A stretch of DNA of 64,000 nt from Antedon mediterranea. Its lineage: Eukaryota; Echinodermata; Crinoidea; Comatulida; Antedonidae. The stretch lies in assembly GCF_964355755.1 (NCBI RefSeq), contig NC_092674.1, positions 4,595,001 to 4,659,000 of the forward strand, written 5' to 3'. A program made the translations under genes and the position numbers. The notes below the pieces were generated by a model. It worked only from the letters and a program-made list of their open reading frames with translations. It was not told the DNA's origin and did not search any database. Shown here piece after piece: positions 40,901-52,800 of the stretch; position 1 is the first letter of the stretch, and the number at the start of each line of letters is the position of its first letter.

Positions 40901-43900
40901 TTTTTCAAATAAAATTAGGTTAATGGATTTCATTACTGACGTCATCAATCAAAATACGAAGAACATCAATCCCTGTTGCTAATGGTTACAAAATACTAAA
41001 GTTAATGTTAGAAAGATGTTTTCATTTCTGAAAATGCTTGCATATCGAATCATACCAACCATGAACCATCCTCCTTGGTAATGTATAAGCCCAAAGACAA
41101 CTTTAAATTAATTTTCAACAATGGGCGGACCGACACGATATAAAATGTAATCACTCAGGACTGTTTACGCTATGACGTCACCGAACGACGATAACTAAAT
41201 ATACATTTTTTCCTACAGAAAACAAACAATTATACAGTCTTCGATGAAAATAATATTTTCTCAAATCCAATGAAATGTTAAAATATCAAATAAATGTATC
41301 CTATAAGGTCTAGTTCTAGTTCTAATTTTTCAATCTCTGTAAGACCATTTATTATTTTTATCATCGTCTGTTACGTCCTAGTGTAAACGGGCCTTAAAGC
41401 TCTGTCTACACTATCAAACTTGTTTGATAAAAAAGTGTGATGTGCCCATGGTAGTGATATGCCCAAATATGGTAGTGATATGCCCAAATATGGTAGTGAT
41501 GTGACTTCATCATGTCCATAAATCACATTTTTTGTCATATAAAGTTTGATTAGTACTGTAGAAAATCTGCTGTTTTTATGTTTCATAGTAGTTACCACCA
41601 CATAACAGGAGGCCTACCAACACCACACAACATTAGTCCTAACAGCACCACACAACAGTAGTCCTAACACCACACAACAGTAGTCCTAACACCACACAAC
41701 ATTAGTCCTAACAGCACCACACAACAGTAGTCCTAACACCACACAACAGTAGGCCTACCACCACCACACAACAGTAGTCCTATCACCACCACACAACAGT
41801 AGTCCTAACACCACCACACAACAGTAGTCCTATCACCACACAACAGTAGGCCTATCACCACACAACAGTAGTCCTATCACCACCACACAACAGTAGTCCT
41901 ACCACCACACAACAGTAGTCCTATCACCACACAACAGTAGTCCTAACACCACACAACAGTAGGCCTATCACCACACAACAGTAGTCCTATCACCACACAA
42001 CAGTAGTCCTATCACCACACAACAGTAGTCCTATCACCACACAACAGTAGTCCTATCACCACACAACAGTAGTCCTATCACCACACAACAGTAGTCCTAT
42101 CACCACCACACAACAGTAGTCCTATCACCACACAACAGTAGTCCTATCACCACACAACAGTAGTCCTATCACCACACACACAACAGTAGTCCTATCACCA
42201 CACAACAGTAGTCCTATCACCACCACACAACAGTAGTCTTATCACCACACAACATTAGTCCTATCACCATACAACAGTAGGCCTATCACCACACAACAGT
42301 AGTCCTATCACCACACAACAGTAGGCCTATCACCACACAACAGTAGTCCTAACACCACACAACAGTAGGCCTATCACCACACAACAGTAGGCCTATCACC
42401 ATACAACAGTAGGCCTAACACCACACAACAGTAGTCCTATCACCACCACACAACAGTAGTCCTACCACCACACAACAGTAGTCCTATCACCACACAACAG
42501 TAGTCCTAACACCACACAACAGTAGGCCTATCACCACACAACAGTAGTCCTATCACCACACAACAGTAGTCCTATCACCACACAACAGTAGTCCTATCAC
42601 CACACAACAGTAGTCCTATCACCACACAACAGTAGTCCTATCACCACACAACAGTAGTCCTATCACCACCACACAACAGTAGTCCTATCACCACACAACA
42701 GTAGTCCTATCACCACACAACAGTAGTCCTATCACCACACACACAACAGTAGTCCTATCACCACACAACAGTAGTCCTATCACCACCACACAACAGTAGT
42801 CCTATCACCACACAACATTAGTCCTATCACCATACAACAGTAGGCCTATCACCACACAACAGTAGTCCTAACACCACCACACAACAGTAGTCCTATCACC
42901 ACCATACAACAGTAGTCCTAACACCATACAACAGTAGGCCTATCACCACACAACAGTAGTCCTAACACCACACAACAGTAGTCCTATCACCACACAACAG
43001 TAGGCCTATCACCACACAACAGTAGTCCTATCACCACACAACAGTAGTCCTATCACCAAACAACATTAGTCCTATCACCATACAACAGTAGGCCTAACAC
43101 CACACAACAGTAGGCCTATCACCACACAACAGTAGTCCTATCACCAAACAACATTAGTCCTATCACCATACAACAGTAGGCCTAACACCACACAACAGTA
43201 GTCCTATCACCAAACAACATTAGTCCTATCACCATACAACAGTAGGCCTAACACCACACAACAGTAGTCCTAACACCACCACACAACAGTAGTCCTAACA
43301 CCACACAACATTAGTCCTATCACCACACAACAGTAGGCCTAACACCACACAACAGTAGTCCTAACACCACCACACAACAGTAGTCCTAACACCACCACAC
43401 AACAGTAGTCCTAACACCACCACACAACAGTAGTCCTAACACCACCAAACAACATTAGTCCTATCACCATACAACAGTAGGCCTAACACCACACAACAGT
43501 AGTCCTAACACCACCACACAACAGTAGTCCTAACACCACACAACATTAGTCCTATCACCACACAACAGTAGGCCTACCACCATACAACAGTAGGCCTAAC
43601 ACCACACAACAGTAGCAGGCCCGTAGCCAGGGGGGGTTTTTATGGTTCGGGCGAACCCCTCCTTTACAGCGAACCCCCCTTAACCAACTGCGAACCCTCA
43701 TCCCCGACATGCCCAATACCTCACCCTCATCTCCAAAAATCCTCCAAATACGTGCCTCACAGTACAAAAAGTTGTTTGTAAATTGAAAAATTCGTAAACT
43801 TGTTCGTGAACCTTCTTCTCTGTATGAGCGTCAACTAGTGATACGTGTCTGTAAATTTCTAAAAGCTGCAAATGAATTGCCGATTTTAACCTGAAAAATA

Positions 43901-46900
43901 AATGTTTGGTCCCTGCATGTAATGATATTAGCGAGCTTTCGTTTTAGTACGGAAGTAGTTCAGTACGGTAATTTGAACCGAAATGTGATCTACGCATGCG
44001 CAGAAATTTAAGACTCACCGTAGCGCTAAATTTCAGAACGGTAGTGAGAAGAAATAGCGTCCTGTCTGAAACGAACATTCAGCTGTGTATTTTAATACGA
44101 AGGACACGATGGAAGCAGTATCGTCAAAGGTAAAGCAGTTTAATCAGTCGTTATTTTAGCTTTATGTAATCAAACATAGACTAGGCTATAGCATATTAAA
44201 TGAATGTTCATTAATGTAGTGCTCTAGATCAGTGATGCCAAATATAAAATAAAAAAATTGGCTTAGAGATTCGGCCTAGGGCCTAGCTAGCCTAGGCTAG
44301 TAGTAGTATAATAGAGGGCAAACCAGTGGCCTAATCGAACTAACTAGCCTAGGGCCTAGCTGCGATACCCTAGCTGCTGGCATTTAGGCTATCCCTACAC
44401 GGTCCTACAAATAAACACAACTTGCACAAATAGGAGGTCTAGATACGTAGGACCCCCTACTCAAAAGATGACAGAAAATGACAAGTTCAATAATATTGAT
44501 AAAAACTAGCTAATCAAATTATCTTCAATTCAATCCTGCTTTGCTTAAAACAAAGGAGTTGTTTACTTTATTAGATTTATAACAACTCCCTGCCAATGTA
44601 GCTTAAAGTATTTATCTTATTGTCATACAATATAAGATATATGTAGATAAGCTTGTGTACATTTTATTATTTTTATCTTGATTTTTTATTTATTTTTTTT
44701 TCAAAACAGGCAGAAGAAATTAAGACAAAAAAAGAGTACAAACCGGTTAGTTAGATAATTCAATAGTGCTCACTTTTTTACATTTATTTTAATATATTAT
44801 TATTATTGTAAACTTTTTTTTTGTATGCACAAAACATATAATATTATATAATAGTATGCTTTTTTCAGTCTGAAATAAATGTGTTATCAATGTCAATCAA
44901 TATTAGCATGATTAATTGTATAAAGTGGATAGTTCATTCAAGCTATATTATTTATTTTCATTTATTACTTCATTAGATTAAAAACTCCTACACTGAATTG
45001 ATGAGAAAAATATTACATTAAAAAACACTATCATAAATTATGTGATTTTATTATTTATTTCAGCATGATCTGGGACAACCAAAAGGATCAAATCCTAATA
45101 GGAGAAGTAATCTTGGCTAGACCTTTTCAGTCCAAGAAGGGCACAACTGAGCGGGGAAAGGCATGGCAGGCTGTTGCTGATGCAATGAAGGCCCGTGAAT
45201 ACAAAGTTGACAGGCGGGCAGTGCGAGATCGCATATCTAATTTGATGGATAAGGTGAAAGGAAAAAATAACAAAGAAAAGGCAGCCAGTGGAATTGCAGT
45301 GGAGGAGACAGATGAGGAAAAGCAAATAAGGGAAAGTATTGAAGAATTCATCCAAGAAGAGGAGGATATAGAAATGTTACCAAAGGAAAGAGGAGATGAA
45401 GAGAAGAAAAAGGCTGATGGTGCAGAAATGAGAAAACGTGCATGTGAAACATTTGGAGAAACGCGGAAAAGGTAATACCAAATTTATGTAAAATGTAGAG
45501 GCAGATTAAAGTGTTTTTTATCCCCCTCTTCCTTAGTTTAGTTCTTATTTTTGTAAATTTATTTTTAGGCTTGATGTTGAAAGTAACACACCAAAAAGAA
45601 GGAATAGTGGGAATGACACAATCGGTATCATTCAAAAAAAAATGGAGATAGATCAGCAACTTCGAAGGGAGGAAATGGAGAGAAAAAAAGAGGAAGAAGA
45701 ACGAAGGAGGGCAGAAGAAAGAGGAAGGGAAAGACGATTTGAGGCCTTCCAACAGCAACAACTGCAACAACAACAACAAATGCAGCAGCAAATACTTCAA
45801 CAACAGCAACTCTTGCAACATCAAAACCAGCAAACGCAAACACTGATGATGGCATTTCTTAAGTCCATGGAAAAGAAAAACTAGATCCTTGATATATTTT
45901 TTTATTGTGCTAATCTGTGCAATATACTTTCTACTATAGTTGTTTTTATATATATTTATGTGTTTATTAATGCATGCCTTTATTTATATATACTTATACC
46001 ATTGTTTCTTTCAATCTATTAATTATTATCTTGAATGTTTTGAATACCATTGATGCCAAAGAATATGTAGTTTAAATCAAAGAAGTTTTGTTTCTATATG
46101 AATGAGCATTAACAAAATATAATTAATACATGCTTTTCAATATCAATAAATAGAAACATTTATTTACCTTACGACGTTTTAACATAATACCGGTAATTCA
46201 GCTATCACTTTAGTCACAATTACAATAATTTACATTTTAAAAATACACTAAATATTTGTTCTATTGCAGGTGTATCTTTAGTGTTGGTATGTTATATACA
46301 GTTAAGTGTTTAAGAGTTTTCCAGGATTTTTATTTAAACTGGAACCATTTTATTTCTTTTAATCTATTAAAGGTTCTCTTGTATTACAGTTAGATGTTTA
46401 TGAATGTATATATGTATATGGTTACAATAAAAATATTTATATGAATAACTTCTTAAATTTAAATGGAAACAGTTATTTACTTTATAATTTATACAATTTT
46501 TAATAAATTCAATATCACTTCTATCACAATTATTTACAATAATTTAGAAAAAAAATACATTCATTGAAAATATTCTTCCAGCGATGGCGGTTCAAGTTCA
46601 AAATAGGCAGATGTATTGTTCTTATACACACATGTATGTGCATTTGTAAGTATTCCAGAAACAATGTACATTTTGCCACATGCACTCAATTGCACTTTCT
46701 GAGACTTCTTATAGTCTGTAAATTTAAATATATTTACAATGTCACCAAATAGCCATTCAACGCTAATTCTGACTTTGGACATTGCCGCGTTGAAGGCCAC
46801 TTGTTCTGGTGTTATCCGTACCGTCGGGAAAGGTGCTTGCAATTGTGGGCGCAATGGGTACGCAGGATCACCATACACGCACAATACATTTCCCTGTGGA

Positions 46901-49900
46901 TCATGTGATCTGGCCTCAAGCTCTGTCAACAGACCCGATTCACGAAGGAGAAATGCATCATGTCTCCTCCCTTCCACAGGTCCATATAGGTGAGCTATGA
47001 GGCCATTGGGAGCTGTCACTGACTGGAATTTCATGGCATGGATTCTTTTGTGACCATTATACATAACTTGTTGATGCTGATTTGGTCGGCATATTGGCCT
47101 TACGGTTCCATCAACGAACCCCCAACAGTTCCTCAAAGCAGCACCCTTTGTGTGTGTTGCCTCAGCAAATTCCTGTAAATGTTGTGGGGATAACCATGGC
47201 TGATCTAAGGATGAGATCCGATGTCTATGGATGTCGAAGATGTAGTTGGTCATCCACTTAAACGCCAAGTAAAGCTGTGGTACTGAACGTCCATAGTCCT
47301 TGATAAGATCTCCATATCTACAAGGATATGCATACCTTTGGAGTGTGATGCACAAAGCCTCAAGTCCATCAATTTTCGACTTATTCTCCAGAATTACAGT
47401 TGGTGGCACCCCCAAAGCATGTTTCAGCCGGTAGATATCATTTTTCTGGAATCTAAGGGAAATAATAATACACAGTATATTTTAAATCTCATAATGGATA
47501 ACATACATGATACTGGACATGTTATGGGCATCATATATTAATTTAATATTTAATCAACATTTATTACTAAATAGTAGCTTCTGTAGATAGTATAGTAGCC
47601 TACTAGGGCTATACATAAAAGAAAGCAATACCTTCAAGGTATATGGAAGTATAATTGTTAGTAACCAATGTTAAATGTATTTAAGCTTTATAATGCCTTA
47701 ACGTTATCTAGCCCTACCTAGTAGTAGATTATAAATTGATAAATAAAGTGCTACCCTGATTTACCCTGATGGTCGGCTTACCTGAAATAGCTGTTGCATT
47801 CATCATCGTTGAATTTATCCAAGTTGAATTGATATTCATCACTTTTATATTGAAAATCAGGATTACTTGGGGAATTCATACTATACAACATAATGAATTC
47901 TTCCTCGTCCAGAACATCTGATATATAGGCAGCAACAAGAGCATCTCGTACCCTATGTAGGTTCGCCATGTTGTAAGATGCTGAAAGTCGAGTCAACTGA
48001 TGATGGTACCTGATACATCGCGCACATGTTCCCGTCGCGCCCGTGAACAAAACGAAACAGAAACAGACATGACGGGAACCTAGTAAATGAGTACGGTCAC
48101 GGTTGGTTAAACCGGCCGTACTGCACGTTTACCGTACTAAAACGAAAGCTCGCTATTGACGCGTCTCATAGCGAGCTGGCGCACGAACGATTCGTACAAA
48201 GGACACCGCCAGACAATTGCGTACCTATAATTGTTTAGATCACTGGCAGTCAGGCGGCATGCATAAAGTATATAGCCTTCCGACGTACATCAGTATTTAT
48301 GTGTGACTATGAAGTATAATGTATCATAGAGGATTATAGTGAATATTAATATTTTACACTATAATATCTATGGTATCAAGTACTGTAGTTCACATTATGG
48401 CATCCGATTATTTTTTTCTAGACCACTAGCCGATACGTACTAAAATGTATCAATATCACCTATTTACATATTTATATTCCTCAACAAATTTCTGTAAATA
48501 AATATTATAGATAGAGCTAGCAAATAGCATTTGCCTTCGCCCAGTGTGCTTTTTTAGGGGCTGCTCCTAGATATACGTTCGCATTGAACTTGAACGCAAA
48601 ACAAAATACGGAGTAAATGATCAAACAATCGGCGGTTCCGCACAGAGCACGCGCATCTAACACGGCAACAAATAGTTATCGTCATTTAAATTATCGACGT
48701 GTTTGAGGAGGAGGAAGAAAGTACGATCTTTTTGCTCATTGGTTATATAGCATGCTGCACGAGAGTGTCTTTTCCGGCCATCTAGGGGTGTCATTTAACA
48801 AAATTCGCTTCGCATCAGGCTGGGGGAGGGGGGGGGGGGGGTTGACCCAAATATTTAGTGTCCGAACCCCCCCTTGACAGATCCTGGCTACGGCCCTGAG
48901 TAGGCCTACCACCACACAACAGTAGGTAGGCCTACCACCACACAACAGTAGGCCTACCTCATTTGTTTTATCCCGATTTTTAAATCAGCCTCATTAAAAG
49001 GAGGATGAGGCACGTCTTTGCAAACGTAAATCCCTTAATGTACCCATATTCATTAAATTATATTTTTGTAATGAGTTCTGGTGCAGATCACCGCTGTGAG
49101 CCATACATTACTATACTGTTTTCCGCAGCACATAACATATGATCTTCAATTAACATATAGACATAAATACGTCAACTTCATACATGTAACAATAAATTAT
49201 GTGCAATAATGAAGAAAAACTGATTAGTGTATGTAAACACTCTTTATTTCTGCAAGCCGTTAAAGTTCGTGTCTTTTGTTTAAAACAAGCTTAAGCGTGA
49301 TTCCCACTAGAACGCAACGCAGCGACGTATCGACGCAAAGTGCTGTATTGCGTAATCACAAGTGGGAACCGACGAAGATTGAAAGATGATAATGATTGAA
49401 AGGGCATTTTCTTACGTTGCGTAGCTTGCGTTACGTTGCGTCGCTAGTGGGGACCAAGCTTTACATTTGCACTTTGGTAGGCTTACAGTACATCAGATGG
49501 CTTTGGGTAATGTCCATGATAAACTATTAGAGGTAATTGATATGTTCCCCCCTCCCTAGGAATTTTAAGGAAGCATTAGCATAGCTTAAACGTTATTTAT
49601 CGAATACATAAAATACGGAGATTAGTTCAAAAACGTTTTCAAGGGCTTTGTGACGATAAAATAAATCATAAGACAATGTTCCACCTTTTTTCAGAAATTC
49701 TAATGGGTTTTTACGTGCACATGGGAATTTAAATGTCTTATTTTAAGAGGCTGTTTTTTTCTATCAATCCTCGACATTTTTTTTTACTTTCGTAAAGAGA
49801 ATAAATTGGACGGTTTTTTATTAAATTGTTGACTAAATATGGAAAACTTAGTAGAAACCACTACTAAAGCTTGGTTCCCACTAGAACGCAACGCAAGCGT

Positions 49901-50837
49901 TTTACCCAATGACAAGCGAAGTTATAGACAGTTAAGGCTGGTTTCCTGTCGACGTAAGAGGCAGTTTTTCTAACGTCAGTTACGATTGTTACGTCGTTTT
50001 TACGTAAGAAACCAATATTTGACAGGAAACCGCTTACGACAATATTTTGGCGAAATCGACGTAAACGCAAGAAAAATAGACGTAACGCAACGATTGACAG
50101 GAAACCGGGGTATCGAATCTCCGTCTGATACGTCAATTTATCGCGAATTAACAGGAAACCGGGATTTTATTGCTTGCGCCCACTTGCGCTACGTTATTAA
50201 CGATTCTTACGTATTAGCAATCACAAGCGAATAAGCCACCGCTTGTGATTGGTCAATTCACTTGCGTTGCGTTACGTCCTTGTGCTGCGTCGGAAAAGTG
50301 ACCCTATAGGGGGGGGGGGGTGTCCCTTGAATTGGGTTCGCCGTACTAGTGTTTAAAAATACATTTCTCTTCGTTACGTTTGTTTCACGGGAAAGTGTCT
50401 CTTTAATAGGAGAGGTGTCCCCTGAATAGCAGGATGTAGTGTTACAACATAGTTTTTCCCTTCGTTCTTTTTCAAAAGAAAGTGTTCCCATAATAGGGGT
50501 GTTTGTTCCCATAATAGGGGTGTTATGTCCCAAAGGATCAGTTCTACAGTATAATTGCTCCTTCCTAATTCCATATAACTGTCGGTTAATCAGTGAGTTA
50601 TATAAATTGAGGCATTAAACTTCATCCTGAGATTTTATAACTCCCGTTGAGACTATTTTATCATTTTTTATTTCAATTGTGAGAAATAAATACATAAACC
50701 ACCTTGTGCTCCAGTTTTTAGAGTTGTCCCACAATCCCCGTCTCCTCCATGCCGATCTAACTCATTCAATAAAGACTCCGACTCGATTAGCTTTTTACAG
50801 ATATTTTCAAGCGCACATAAAACGGCTGACGTATCAG
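31911..50837 (-). CDS. TKFC: TKFC exons 10-15: DhaL ATP-binding domain
   Basis: Six exons (50703-50837, 39381-39484, 38636-38739, 38312-38345, 32195-32284, 31911-32069) encode residues from about 381 to 587, the all-helical DhaL half that holds ADP through Mg-bound aspartates. Exon 10 has [12 protein letters not shown]. Exon 11 has NTMGGASGG. Exon 12 opens [11 protein letters not shown]. Exon 13 is a 34-base microexon, [11 protein letters not shown]. Exon 15 has [11 protein letters not shown] and ends LLESLKKEP-stop. Introns 10 (11.2 kb) and 13 (6.0 kb) are swollen by repeats. For exon 12 I chose the TATAG acceptor at 38740 rather than the nearby ATACAG because only it keeps the frame. Confidence 0.9.
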
Positions 50838-52749
50838 CTGTAAAGACAAAATGAATTTATTTCATAATTGGTTAACCCAATTTTAGAGAAATATGTAATT
50901 TGCCGTTTTTTCAAATGTAATAAATTAACCTATTTTATGTTTTGTTAAGAATTTCAGACGTCCTGGTTCTTCAATAATAATCTAATTATAGTAAGCAAGA
51001 CTTAGCTCGTAAAAATTTACATTATTCAAAAAATTTCAATGCAGCAATTTGAAGAAGAAAATTTAATACATATAAAAATTAGAACGACAATAAATAAATA
51101 GTCACTTTCAAAGAAAAAGACAATTTAAAATTCATATAAAATTATTTTTTAAAATGTTTAGCTATTGACATATAAGCCTATATAACTGAAATGTTAGAAC
51201 TTGGATGGGAGACGCGGGTGTGCTTATACGGAGCTGGGGTCCCGTTAGGCATTTGAAATCAGCACTGCTGACTCTTATGGCAGCACCTGCATCTAGTATC
51301 TGCCTCAGACCTCTGTTCAAGGTGGGCACTGGACGAGAGAAGCCCTTGATCAATGTTAGGACCAATCAAGGTGCTTTAAACAGTCCTGGCGGTTAGTGGC
51401 GGTAATTATCGCTGTTGGTTTCGATTGAATAAAAAAAAAATAAATAAATACATTTAAAACTATATTACCATTTGGGCTAGCGCTACTTTGTTTGATTGAG
51501 CCCGTTTTAGAAGTTGTCACACAAGGTTCAAGACGTTCACGTCCGCGTTGTGTAGAGGACGTGGTACCAGAAGACGTTGACCCGTTTTTCCAACCTATAG
51601 CAGTTGTATCTTTATCTGAAACATATTGAAAGTGGTGTCATTCGTTGTTATAGGACGCCGCGTGACTGGAGGACGCCGCGTAGCATGGAGGACGGCGCGT
51701 GATTTGAGAACGCCCTATATCATCGTATTTTGGTATCTGAAACATAATGAAAGTGGTGTCATTCGTTGCTAGAGGACGCCGCGTAGCATGGAGGACGCTG
51801 CGCTACAACGACGACACCCCTATGTCATCATAATTTTGGTGCAGCGCGTAGTACAATCTACGACTGTCATAAAGATTTCTCCCGTGATGACGATGATTAT
51901 GACGTCGTCGATGATGATGATGATGATGATGACACCATTGGCGACCGAAGTGACAATTATGATGTTTCCAAATACCATATATAAAAACATAAAATTCATA
52001 CCTAAGCATTTTAGACGAAGATCAGTCAAGTGGAGAATTGTGAGAGACAGACCAGCCATGTCTAATGACGTCATAAAATGGTCAACATATACTCGTTCTA
52101 CAATAACGCCTTTTGATTCTGTCGTGAATAAACAGACACGAAATTTAATCATAAAAACGAACATATTATTTCATAAACTTTACTTACGGGTATATTATAA
52201 GGATAATCATGATTATGATACAGTGATTCTACTGATTACGGTGACGAAGATAATGATTAATACAAATATTGATAATTATGATAATGATGGTTTTGTATAA
52301 TTTCTCTTGCAATGAACCCCATTGGAAATAAATTTACTTGACTTTATTCAATTTTAATATTCCAATAGTTTGTATTTTTTCTTTGTTATGTATTTTAAAT
52401 GTATTGTTGAATGGATGCTAAATGAATAAATAAATAAAAAATAAAAATAATAAGACGACGTCAAACTAATAATATGATGAATAGATATGATGATTAATAG
52501 CTCAAACCTTCATTGAGGCTTAACCTTACAAACGAATTATTAATACATAATATCCGGATTATAGAAAACATGGACGGAATGTATAATATGCAGTCGACAT
52601 AACGTGGCCTAACATAAATCATGTAAAATAGATACATATTTGATGTATTGCCCCCTAAAAGAAATGAAAAATGAAGATTAATTAAATCAGACTTTGAATA
52701 GGTTATTGTGTAGTTTTAATCAAGTTAATCCCTTCCGTTAAAAAAAACC

Positions 52750-52800
<51 letters not shown>

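Larger units (their letters stand above)
43930..48154. mobile_element. Complete PIF/Harbinger DNA transposon (4225 bp)
   Basis: Perfect 23-base terminal inverted repeats lie at 43930-43952 and 48132-48154, beginning AGCGAGCTTTCGTTTTAGTA. They are flanked by a 3-base direct repeat ATT (43927-43929 and 48155-48157), the duplication length typical of PIF/Harbinger. Inside are two convergent genes: a DNA-binding partner on the plus strand and a DDE transposase on the minus strand. Identical repeats and intact reading frames argue for a recent, possibly active copy. It sits within an older outer element in intron 10 of TKFC. Confidence 0.9.
43616..48898. mobile_element. Outer DNA transposon carrying the Harbinger insertion
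   Basis: Ends CAGGCCCGTAGCCAGG (43616-43631) and its near-perfect inverse (48883-48898) match at 15 of 16 bases. Both continue into G-runs followed by a GGTTCGG block. A 5-base duplication AGTAG flanks it (43611-43615, 48899-48903). Without the inner Harbinger it is about 1.05 kb (43616-43926 plus 48158-48898), with no coding region seen, so it is probably non-autonomous. The CAGGG-CGTAGCC end resembles hAT-like non-autonomous elements, but the duplication is shorter than the 8 bases hAT makes; class unassigned. Confidence 0.7.
39485..50702. other. TKFC intron 10
   Basis: 11.2 kb between the exon with GGDGDCGTT and the one ending MGGASGG. Holds family A copies 11 and 12, three family B elements, the 22-base minisatellite and the nested transposons. 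Nothing suggests a missing exon: the two flanking exons align directly to the family. Confidence 0.85.

Noticed and set aside
41592-43615. CRISPR-like array
   Set aside because: Units abut with no unique spacers, the length varies by CAC slippage, and the host is animal; it is a minisatellite.
45095-45855. Minus-strand Leu/Phe/Val-rich open frames
   Set aside because: Antisense of the Glu/Gln-rich Harbinger partner gene; the hydrophobic look comes from reading GAA/CAA codons backwards.
46564-47541. Plus-strand open frames across the transposase
   Set aside because: They are the opposite strand of a well-supported DDE transposase and have no family features.
51788-52300. 170-residue plus-strand frame
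   Set aside because: It runs antisense through TKFC exon 8 and a GAT repeat; the minus strand matches TKFC.
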